From assembly GCA_004335835.1 (NCBI GenBank), contig RWJK01001406.1, forward strand, positions 37,923-87,469: DNA of 49,547 nt. Direction: 5' to 3'. Below the pieces are notes generated by a model. That model saw only the letters and a list, made by a program, of their open reading frames with translations, was not told the origin of the DNA and did no database searches. Source of the DNA: Scenedesmus sp. ARA3. Taxonomy: Eukaryota > Chlorophyta > Chlorophyceae > Sphaeropleales > Scenedesmaceae. Within the stretch, counting starts at the first letter, position 1, and the number at the start of each line of letters is the position of its first letter. A program made the position numbers and the translations under genes. Below, piece by piece: positions 1 to 8,191 of this stretch.

Positions 1-57
<57 letters not shown>
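1..57. repeat. (CAG)19 microsatellite, cut by the window edge
   Basis: Nineteen uninterrupted CAG units from base 1, followed by CAA. In the orientation of the amidase gene it is a CTG tract beginning about 8 bases after the splice donor, so it lies in an intron. It probably continues to the left. Confidence 0.95.
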
Positions 58-60
<3 letters not shown>

Positions 61-68
61 TGACTCAC

Positions 69-1284
69 CGCAGAGCCGGAGCTGGAGCCTCCCGGCACCC
101 TGCCTGGTGCTGCCACGTTGACTGGCGTGCCGTAGTGTGCATTCTGCCCCATGAGGCTGTACGCCAGCTCATCCATGTGTGTCTTGCCTACCACCTGCAG
201 CGTTGCACGCAAAATGATTAGTAATGCTGTCCCGTGCGTTCCCATGCCATGCCATGCTGTGCTGTGCTGTGCTGTACTGTGCTGTGCTGTGCTTTCCCAT
301 ATCATGCTGTGCTTTCCCATGCCATGCCGTGCTTTCCCATGTCATGCCATGCCATGCTGTGTTGTGCTTTCACATGCCATGCTGTGCCTTTTCATTCCAT
401 GCTATGCTGCGCTTTGTTGTGCTGTCCTGTTCTAGCATTGCTGCCGATGCTCACCACTGCTCCTGCGTCCAGCAGCGCTGCCACAGGCGGCGCCGTGACG
501 TCTGCAGTGGGGTGTGTCTGCAGCCATGAGGGACTGCCAAAGCCGGTTTTGTGCCCGGCAATCTGCACAACGAGCAGAAAGATAGACAATAGTTGCCTTT
601 GGCCAGGTGCACAGCTGTTGCAAGTGCTTGGTGCTCAATTGACAACTGCCTTTTGGTTGTCAAAGACCTGCTGCGGGATGTGTCTGCAGCCATGAAGGGC
701 TGCCAAAGTCGGTCTTCTGTGCCCGGCAATCTGCTAGCCGGCAGGAAGGCGTTGGCTGCTTTTGACCGGATGCAGGGCTGTTACACTGTCGCGCTTGGTG
801 CCCAAGCGTTGCAGCTAGCATCAGCTGCCACAACGCCAAAACAACAACATACTCGGCAAGGCTGCATTCCCGCCAGGTTGTTTTGCCGTTGTTTGCTTCA
901 CAAAGCTTCCCCTCACGTCATAGAGGTTCTTCACAGCCAGCGTGAGGCCTGCCAGAGACCCTGAGGCCATGCAATGCATTCAGAGCCAGGCCCTACTTCA
1001 TGCTGCAGGTTCGCACTCACAACTTCTGCCTGCAGGCTTGTCTTTGCAGACGTTTAGTCCGTCATGTCGTACAGTCGTCACTGCATACCACCGCGGCGGT
1101 AGGGGCAATCATGCGCATATGCAGTACCATTTTCATGCCATGCTTGCACCAGAAAGTTGAGCTGGCAGCGTCACTCACATCATACAGGTCCTTCACAGCC
1201 AGCGTGAGGCCAGCCAGGGGCCCTGAGGCAGCGCCCTGCAGCGTGAACTGCGAGATGAAGCAGCCAGTGGGGTCTGAAGCGTCT

Positions 1285-1322
<38 letters not shown>

Positions 1323-1720
1323 TCAAGGCGGCTGCACCTATTGGGGTGATTGTTGTCAGTATGATGCGGCGCCGACAGCTGCCAAGCAATTACTGTGATG
1401 GCAGCTGTTGAACAACTGCTGCACCAGCGGCCGCAGTTGCTGCAATCAAGCGCATATCATAAACGAGCTGCAAGTCCTTTGCTGATTACTGCTTTGCATT
1501 GGTTGTCCCAGTATTCAGGTAGTGGTGGTGCAAACAACAGCACAGCAGGTGACCTGCAGGTGCTATGCTGAAGCACCATCTGCCTTATAATCATACCTGC
1601 AGCAGCTGCCATGGTCCTTACAGCCCGCCATCTGTGGGCCACGTGGCGCACTGGTGAAGCCAGCACAGCACGCCTGCTGGCGTTCAGCCCTGCTGTAGCG
1701 CGCTGCTGCAAACCCAGCAT
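69..1720 (-). CDS. Amidase-signature hydrolase (AMI1/TOC64-like), 5' part, gene runs off the left edge
   Basis: Four exons on the minus strand: 1720-1597, 1282-1179, 562-455 and 194-69. All junctions keep frame (exon 1 ends phase 1, the rest phase 0) and give residues 1-154. Amidase-signature enzymes hydrolyse amides with a Ser-cisSer-Lys triad. Exon 2 carries the family lysine (Lys72 in GLTLAVKDLYD). Exon 4 carries GKTHMDELAYS and GGSSSGSA (147-154), which includes the cis-serine; the nucleophile serine lies beyond the window. The wording is closest to plant AMI1 (indole-3-acetamide hydrolase) and the TOC64/OEP64 amidase domain. GGSSSGSA argues for an active enzyme, because TOC64 proteins commonly alter this motif. 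Residues 1-41 are Arg/Ala-rich with few acids, like an organelle transit peptide. The start is the ATG at 1720; an in-frame upstream start at 1834 cannot be excluded. The donor at 68 opens straight into a long CTG tract. Intron 2 holds decayed copies of exon 2 and exon 3 ends. Substrate is unknown. Confidence 0.85.
195..454 (-). repeat. Amidase intron 3 filled with short CATGC/GCTGT-type repeats
   Basis: Between exon 3 and exon 4 of the amidase, roughly 225-430 is built from pentamer-like words: GCTGT runs, GCCATGCCATGC, and CTTTCCCATG repeated several times with variation. Reading frames through it give only Cys/His/Pro-rich junk. It looks like an imprecise minisatellite and not coding DNA. 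Confidence 0.75.
677..740 (-). repeat. Decayed, frameshifted copy of amidase exon 3 5' end plus acceptor
   Basis: Bases 677-740 match 511-566, the start of exon 3 with its acceptor (shared GTGTGTCTGCAGCCATGA and GTGCCCGGCAATCTGC). One extra base inside the match shifts the reading frame, so it cannot replace exon 3. It lies in intron 2, upstream of the real exon 3. Confidence 0.8.
911..975 (-). repeat. Decayed copy of amidase exon 2 3' end plus donor
   Basis: Bases 911-975 align with 1171-1235, the last ~55 bases of exon 2 and its donor. They share TCACAGCCAGCGTGAGGC and the surrounding order. The donor is still GT-like (GTGAGG on the minus strand). It lies in intron 2, downstream of the exon it resembles. 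Confidence 0.8.
1286..1321. repeat. (CAG)12, i.e. CTG tract abutting an amidase 3' splice site
   Basis: Twelve CAG units. On the minus strand they read (CTG)12 and run directly into the acceptor TAG before exon 2 of the amidase, so the repeat takes the place of the usual pyrimidine tract. Confidence 0.9.
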
Positions 1721-2201
1721 GGTGACGCAGAGTGCCTGGGTACCACTGCTAACGATGCAACTCCTGCTTGCTCTCCGCCAGCTCGCAGAGAGGGCAACTG
1801 GGCAGGAGTGAAGCACCTTGCTGCTGCAGTCCACATCAACTGTGCAACATGACGTTCAGCAGGTGATAGACGCTTGTCGACGGCTCATTGGTCAGCTTGG
1901 TTGAAAACAATCAAACTGATCTTGAGGATCGACACGTTCCTGACTGGTAGACAACAAGGGCTTTGAGCTTGTTATCAGCGCTCGGTCGGTTGTCGCTGTT
2001 GCGCGGACTCACAGGCCATCCCAACCTCAGACGGTGTCCTGGATTCTTATAGTTTAGCTGGTTACGGTCGATAGGCGTTAGGCATATGCATATACATATG
2101 TAGCAGACACCTGCTTCTTGATGCTGTCTAGCACACTTCCCATACAATCCACCACAGCAGATACATAACTAAAATCTCTTTATGCTTGACAGAGAAGCAG
2201 C
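1721..2201. promoter_or_regulatory. Divergent intergenic region between amidase and DUF2256 genes
   Basis: About 480 bases separate the two divergent start codons, so both 5' leaders and promoters must lie here. I see no clear TATA box or operator. TATGCATATACATATG near 2085-2100 is a short alternating AT-rich stretch. Nothing coding is supported. Confidence 0.5.
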
Positions 2202-2719
2202 ATGTTGGCCCGCAGCCTGAGCAGAGCTGTGCCGCATCACCCAGCAGCTGCAGGAGTGGCACATCCAGTAGTGGCCAGGCTGGCAGCATCCGTGCCACTC
2301 CGGCATCGGGAAAGCACTGTATCTGTAGTAGCAAAGAAAGGCAGCAACAAGAAAAAAGCACCGAACAAGGCCGATCTACCAAGCAAAGTGTGAGTGTATT
2401 TGGTGGACATGCACCTGCAGGCTGGCTGGCAGCACCTGCACTACTGGTCACATTGAGCATGCTCCCACACAGCAGCCACAGCGATGCACCTGCAAAAGAA
2501 TCACGCACAGCAGCATGTTGGCATCTTCATCAGGCTGTTCCGTTTCTGAAGTCCTTGCAGACTTCAGCTGCTCCATGCTGGCAGCTGTTGCGCTCCCCCA
2601 CCCCCATCCTGTGCAACACATCCTTTCACAGGCTGTCTTCTGCCTCTGTACAGGTGTGTGACTTGCGGGCGGCCTTTTACATGGTAGGCAGCAGTCCAGC
2701 CTGTTTCCTTGACTTAGGG

Positions 2720-2777
<58 letters not shown>

Positions 2778-3464
2778 GCCTGGTCCGCCTAATGTCAGTC
2801 AGCTCGCTGCACAGCCTCTCCTGCAGCTGCCATGAGCTGCAGTGCTCATCATTTCTCTGCACAGCCCGGTAACAGGCCGGGCCGCTGTATCTGGTTGGCA
2901 GCTGGCAGTGCTGCAGCAGGCGGCAGCAGCAGCGAATGGTGTATCACCGCACAGAAATCCTGCAGTTCTCCCACCATGTATCAGTGTGGCTGGTGACTGG
3001 GATGTTATTACAGGTTGGATTGCATTTGCACGTCAAGCAAGCATGCTAGCGTCCACCTCTGTTTGTTGCACTGGGCGCCACAGGCGAAAGAAGTGGGAAG
3101 CAGTATGGGAAGACGTCAAGTGAGCTCAAGTCCGCTCACCAGCCGTGCTTCAGCAGCAGCAGCAGCAGCAGCAGCAGCCGCCCAGCCTGCACAGCCTGTT
3201 GTTCAGCTGAAATTGCTCAATTTCAATGGCTCTGCATTTGAAGAGAACACCACCAGGCAGCTGATGCCTAGCTTAGCATCTCTACACTTGACAAAGCATC
3301 TGCCTGGTGTATTTGTCATGGCAGATATGCATGCAAGGCGCATCCGGAACAGTAACACCAGCATTGTTTCACAGTGTTGCCGCTGCCGTTGCCGCCCATG
3401 CTGCAGGTGCTGCAGTGACAGGTGCAGGTCGCAACGGCCCAAGGACGGAACCCTGCCGCAGTAA
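2202..3464 (+). CDS. DUF2256 zinc-ribbon protein, probably organelle-targeted
   Basis: Four exons: 2202-2389, 2654-2683, 3084-3119, 3407-3464. They make 312 bases and 103 residues, with donors GTGAGT, GTAGGC and GTGAGC. Exons 2 and 3 are only 30 and 36 bases. The spliced product contains the DUF2256 core VCVTCGRPFTWRKKWEAVW followed by CCSDRC. Cys64/Cys67 and Cys87/Cys91 form a likely zinc site, and the W-R-K-K-W block is the family hallmark. The family normally has Tyr before the second cysteine pair; here it is Cys86. Residues 1-43 are Arg/Ala/Ser-rich without acids until Glu37, which suggests a plastid or mitochondrial transit peptide. A Lys-rich linker follows (KKGSNKKK). The molecular role of DUF2256 is not established. 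A TGTAA poly(A) signal lies 161 bases after the stop. I chose the first ATG at 2202, since it heads the only frame that reaches the donor. Confidence 0.9.
2721..2774. repeat. (CAG)18 in DUF2256 intron 2
   Basis: Eighteen perfect CAG units, 37 bases after the microexon donor at 2684. Here the sense strand is CAG, not CTG. Confidence 0.95.
3151..3177. repeat. (CAG)9 in DUF2256 intron 3
   Basis: Nine perfect CAG units shortly after the donor at 3120, inside the intron between exons 3 and 4. Confidence 0.9.
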
Positions 3465-4168
3465 CTGCACATGTACGGCATAACAGGTCTTGATAGCCCT
3501 TCACAGCAGCCCTAGGCAGGTGGTTATAGGTTGTCCCAGCAGCAGCCCGTGGCGCAGCATCGTCACCTGACCAGGCGAGGCTGGCCAAGACGCGGCGCTA
3601 GTTCAACTGCAGCAGTGATGATGCTGTAAACCTCGTCGTAGCTGGCAGTAGCTGCCGACAATTGCGCCACACGCCTGAGATGGTGGCTGTGTCGCATTGC
3701 TCATGTTTGTTGCGTCAGTCCTCATTCAGGCCGGAGCTCAGCTGCTCAGCAAGTCAGTGCAGGCCGCATGCTGAGACCTCATCGTCGCGCTGGAAGGTGC
3801 AACTTGCAGGCAGTGCTGCAGCGGGCTTGTGCAGATCAGTAATTGCAATGTGGAGATCAGGTGTAGTTTGGCTGCACTTGCTGTTAGCCTCTTTGTGGCT
3901 GGTATCTGCTGATGTGGCAGTTGTGCGGAGTCAGCAACAGAACCACTAGGGTTTGCTGCAAACCCAGACTTGCCAGGCCGCTGTCTATGCAGTCAGGGAG
4001 CTGCAAGATGCTCCGGCTACTAGCTGGTGATGGTGGTCGTTCCGTGCTTCTTTGACAAAGATTTGCCCGTTTTCAGGCCAGCACTGTAACCTGCTGTCAC
4101 CTCTTCTATGGCAAGCTCCTGATCGCCTGGTCGATTTAGGAGATCGACGTTCATCATCAACTACTAGC
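3465..4168. other. Spacer between DUF2256 and PEX16
   Basis: It holds the DUF2256 3' UTR and, by position, the PEX16 promoter and 5' leader. Frames crossing it have no family resemblance. I see no promoter element I would defend. Confidence 0.5.
3625..3629 (+). terminator. Poly(A) signal TGTAA for the DUF2256 gene
   Basis: TGTAA, the chlorophyte polyadenylation signal, lies 161 bases after the stop at 3464 and is the first one downstream. Confidence 0.5.
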
Positions 4169-4651
4169 ATGTCGCTGCTGCAAAGCTACAAAGGCTTTGT
4201 ACGGGCGCACCCAGGCTTGGTGCTGAACGCTGAGCGACTGCTGCACTGGGTGGCTTGGAATCCCGAGCGATTCTCCGGCTCCGAGTACGCTTACGAAGCC
4301 TTTAATGCTGCTGTGGGGCTGCTCGGGATCTACAACGAGAGCATACTCACAGAGCACCCGGATTACAATGCCACCGTTGCCAAGTACGCCTTATGGCTTG
4401 CAGCAGTGGAGCAGGTGAGTTGCAATGCACTCATCTACACAGTGTGATAGTTTACATGCCTGGTAGAAGGGCATGTGCGTCAGAGTGCAGCAGCTCAGCA
4501 GCAGGAGTGGTGCTACTGTTGTTGAGCACCATGGTGTGCAACGCCCTACACCTCTGCTGCTAGTAAGCTACAGCTCAGCGGTTATCTTTGCAGGCTGTTA
4601 TCCGTTGACGGATTCGCTGCCTAATCAGTGCTGATGCATGCGCTGCCTGCC

Positions 4652-4695
<44 letters not shown>

Positions 4696-5932
4696 GCTTG
4701 CTGTGCTGTGCTTGTATCCCTGCAGGTGCAGACACTGGTTGAGCTGCGAGCCATTCAAATGGAGCAGCGCGGAAAGATGAGCAGATATGGACCCCTGATG
4801 GCCCTGGAGCTTGTCAAGTGAGCAGCGCTGCTGTTGCCATCATCATAGGCTGGTGCACACGCAGTGCTTAATATCACAAATACTTGCAGCCGGCTGCTCA
4901 AGCACCTTGCGCATGCAATGCTTGCTGCTGCACAGCTACCGCATGTTGAGCGGGGCCAATGCACATAGTGATAACATGCGCTGTCTGGTGCGATGGCCGC
5001 TTGCAGGACGCTGCTGCGGCTGCAGCTGTGGCGCAGCAGCAAATGCAGCCTGGCACTGGAGGCAGTGTCACGCGAGGACCAGGAGCAGCACGAGTGCGAG
5101 CAGCAGCTGAAGGACCTCCTGCAGGTGGGGCGCTGTGTTGCATATACAGCAGCAGCAGCAGCAGCATGAGTGCGAGCAGCAGCTGAATGACCTCCTACAG
5201 GTGAGGCACTTTGCTCAGTTCAGAGCAGCAGCAGCAGCAGCAGCACCAGCTGCAGCAGAAAGATTTGCTGCAGGTGGAGCCACCCGTGTAAGTTTGCTGA
5301 AACTATAATACTTACCGAGGCAGCTGCAGCAGCAGCAGCGCCATCATCAGTGCTTTTCAACCAACACAAACATCAACACAGTGCATGCTGTTGCACATTG
5401 TATGCAGGCTCTCGCGCGGCTGAGGCAGCGCTACAGCAGCGATGAGATGGCCGCGCCCTCGCCAGAGCAGCTGGCATGGCAGCAGCAGCTGCTGCAGGAG
5501 CAGCGCGTGCGCGCAGCAGCCATTGCACCGCACAGACCTCCTGCAGCATGTGCAGCAGGCGAGCTGGCACGTACATCTGGTGCAGCTGGATCTGGCGGCG
5601 TTGCATGCGGCAGCAGCAGTGGGTGCCTTGCATGTGGCGCTGTGGGCGGTGGTGTGCGGCATCAGCAGGATAGCAGCAGCGACAGCGGCCTGCAGCAGCA
5701 GCAGCAGCAGCAGGTGTGCCAGAGCTGCGGCAGACACATCCCTCAACGTACCAGCAGCAGCAGCAGCGGTGCTGGTGCTGCCAGTCAGCTGCCTCGAGTA
5801 GCAGAGATAGTCCCTGCAGACGCTCCCAATGCAAGCCATACCAGCAGCAGCAGCGGCAGTAGCAAGCTCAGCAGCGGCTGGTGGCGGCGCATCACTGGAC
5901 TGTATTCTAGCAGCAGCAGGGCCTGCAGCAAG

Positions 5933-5966
<34 letters not shown>

Positions 5967-7615
5967 GCAGCTGCGCAGCAGTGCAAGCTGCAGTGGCAAG
6001 CACAGCAGGTGCAGTGCATGGCAGCTGGGGCCCTAGCACAAGGGAGCCGTATGGCAGGCCTGCTACCTCACACTGCTGCCCAGCTGGCAGCAGCAGCAGC
6101 AGCCTGTTTGGATTCGGCACCGGCAGCAGCAGCCAGCACCGGCAGCAGCAGCAGCAGCTGAAGCTGCAGGCGCTGCCGTGGTGCCTGTGCAGCAGAGATG
6201 ATTCCATTGGGCACTCAGTCCTTAAAGCAGGGGAGCTATTGCACCTGATGCGGCCGCTGCTGTATGTTTACCTGCTGAAACGCTATGGTTTAAGGTCCTG
6301 GAAGCCCTGGGTTTTGTCACTAGGGTTTGACCTGGCGTCGGGGTACGGCCTTCACACTGGGCATGCCATCCTGTGCCACAGCAACGCCAGCAGGTGGCCT
6401 CCGGGCAGTACCCTGTACAGCCTGGCACTGCTGCGCAGCCTGAGCAGCAACAGGTGAGTTTGGTTTGTTGCAGATGGAGAAATGCTGGCTATGCGTATTG
6501 TAGAGTCGCTGGGAGTAGGTATGCTAGGTTTTGGGTGCTGTCATCGTGTAGCAGGATGGTTTTGCCCTTCGCTCAGCTTCGGCCTTGTGTGTGCGTCAAC
6601 TCAACGGCTGTTTGCATAGTGCTCAGTTCATACATGTGCCTAGTGTTGAGTGGCTTGCAGTGCTCTGGTTGTGTGAACTAAGCAATTGTCACACTGCTGC
6701 TTTTTCTGCTGCTGCCGCTGCTGCTTCCAGGTGGTCGCATGGTGAGCAGGCTGAGCTGCTGGGGCGGCGGCTGCAGCTGCTGCGCTACCTGCTGCGCAGC
6801 CCCTGCTACGACGCAGTGACGCGGTGAGCGCCTGACTGCATGCATTTGAAGGTTTAGACATCTTGAAAAGAGTAATATGTAGGTGCTTGGGAGCGCATTT
6901 ATTAGATTTAGCATGCGGCGCATCATGACGATGCGCCGAACACTGTATGGACTGACACCCAGCACGCGGCGCATGTACATTGGATTCAGCACGCATGCGC
7001 ATAGGCATGGCAGCATTCACAGTATTGCCTGAGTCCCCTCTTGGCTCCTGTTGCACTGGCATTAGTGTGAGCTAATGATTTTGAGTCATCATTAAGATTG
7101 CGTACCGACGTTAGCAAATACACGTGCTCAGCGCATCATCATCATTATCATCATGACGATGCGCTGAACACGTGTATGGACTGACACCCAGCACAAAGGC
7201 AGCGCTGGGCTGGTAAAGCCCATGCGCAGTGGCGCCATCGTGCGCCGCCGCTGGGCCGCGGTCCAGGTCGCTGTCGCTATGGCGCAACCTGCCCCTCCCC
7301 ACTCTCTCCCTCTCATCATCTAAAATAGGAGCATTCAACCTACCAATTAGGCCGTAGCAGTAGTGCCATCAGCCCCACGCTCAATAGAGCTTGTTCTTGT
7401 CCATAGGCGTCATCTTTGCATCTATCAGGCATGAACTGCTGCTGTTATGCTCCTGCTGCTGCTGTTCCTGCTGTTGCTGCTGCTGGGCTTGCAGGCGGCT
7501 GTTGCAGCGCATGGTGACCAGCAGCCGCTGGCTGCCTGGGCTGTCCAGCCTGGCAGAGTTTGCCTTCAACATGGTGGAGGGCATGCAGTCCTACTACACA
7601 TACGTGGAGTGCTGA
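4169..7615 (+). CDS. PEX16: Peroxisome biogenesis factor PEX16
   Basis: Six exons: 4169-4414, 4726-4817, 5007-5124, 5408-6453, 6731-6823, 7495-7615. They make 1716 bases and 571 residues. PEX16 is an integral membrane protein that recruits peroxisomal membrane proteins (with PEX3/PEX19) at the ER and peroxisome. The N-terminal domain (1-82, YKGFVRAHPGLVLNAERLL...) and KTLLRLQLWR at the exon 2/3 junction match the family. So does the C-terminal membrane part from about residue 418: LKAGELLHLMRPLLYVYLL, LKRYGLRSWKPWVLSLGFDL and a YLLRSPCYDAVTR block. Plant PEX16 is about 370 residues. The excess is a Gln/Ser/Ala low-complexity insert of roughly 250 residues in exon 4 (about 165-415) with poly-Q and poly-S runs. 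The donor end of exon 3 is repeated twice in intron 3. The start ATG at 4169 begins the conserved N terminus (MSLLQSYKGFV). A TGTAA signal lies 185 bases after the stop. Confidence 0.92.
4653..4694. repeat. (CTG)14 before the PEX16 exon 2 acceptor
   Basis: Fourteen CTG units in intron 1, ending 31 bases before the exon 2 start at 4726. Degenerate TGCTGTGCTTG words follow up to the TGCAG acceptor. Confidence 0.9.
5160..5280 (+). repeat. Two decayed copies of PEX16 exon 3 3' end plus donor
   Basis: Bases 5163-5207 repeat 5090-5131 almost exactly: GAGTGCGAGCAGCAGCTGAA, then a GACCTCCT core, then CAG and a GTGAGG donor. A third, weaker copy with GATTTGCTGCAGGTGGAG lies near 5254-5278. Both lie in intron 3 downstream of the real exon 3 donor at 5125. 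Confidence 0.75.
6905..7195. repeat. Two related palindromic elements in PEX16 intron 5
   Basis: Copy 1 (about 6912-6965) contains CGGCGCATC, a 5-base spacer and GATGCGCCG. It then reads on into TGTATGGACTGACACCCAGC. Copy 2 (7118-7195) has the same right flank. Its hairpin has 20-base arms, 7118-7137 and 7158-7177, with one mismatch that can pair as G:U, around an ATC-rich 20-base loop. The shared TATGGACTGACACCCAGCAC tail shows that the two copies are related. It could be a small foldback element. Confidence 0.7.
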
Positions 7616-8191
7616 GCAGCTGCCGTTGCCTGACATTGGGGCGGGCACATACAGCGGCGCCGCCTGGAGCAGCAGATGGCAGCGGTCTGCAGCAATGACA
7701 GCAGGCAGCAGCAACTGTGTGAATATGAAGGGTATCTGCGTTAGCCTACCAGGCATCCTTCGCAGTGAACAGGTCGCGGTGTTGTTGTTTTCGGAGCTTT
7801 GTAAACGTATTCGCGTATCATGAACGGTGCATCAAGGTGATCATTTGGATGCCAGTCCACTGAGAACAGCACTGAGTGCAGACATGCGGCGCCATTAATC
7901 AGCCATGGTGGGGCATCAGTTATGCCATAGATGTGCTTACTAATTGTTCAGCAGGCTTTTATTGCAGATGTATCCCATTCTGCTTACTCGTGGATTGATT
8001 GTCAGGCCTGCCCTGGGTTGAGGTCTCGGTGATGGCGGGAGAGCTCGCTGCTGTAGGATAGATGCATGGGCAGACGCATCACCAAAGAAAACTGAATACT
8101 TATATACTTGAAATCCTTGTCTGCGTTCCGAGTGCCTATCAGGCCGTGTTCGGGTTGTGGCCGATTGTTTTCCTGCTCAGCATTCCATGCA
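7616..8191. other. Spacer between PEX16 and DNAAF4
   Basis: It contains the PEX16 3' UTR with its TGTAA signal and the upstream region of DNAAF4. No supported coding sequence and no clear promoter motif. Confidence 0.5.
7800..7804 (+). terminator. Poly(A) signal TGTAA for PEX16
   Basis: TGTAA, 185 bases after the PEX16 stop at 7615. Confidence 0.5.

Noticed and set aside
1..57. Regular direct repeats as a CRISPR-like array
   Set aside because: Simple CAG microsatellite with no spacers. The exon-derived arrays elsewhere are also tandem duplications with coding similarity, not CRISPR, and the genome is eukaryotic.
5357..6019. 220-codon minus-strand frame rich in Leu, Ala and Cys
   Set aside because: Antisense to the low-complexity insert of PEX16 exon 4. 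Its length comes from triplet repeats that lack stops in several frames.
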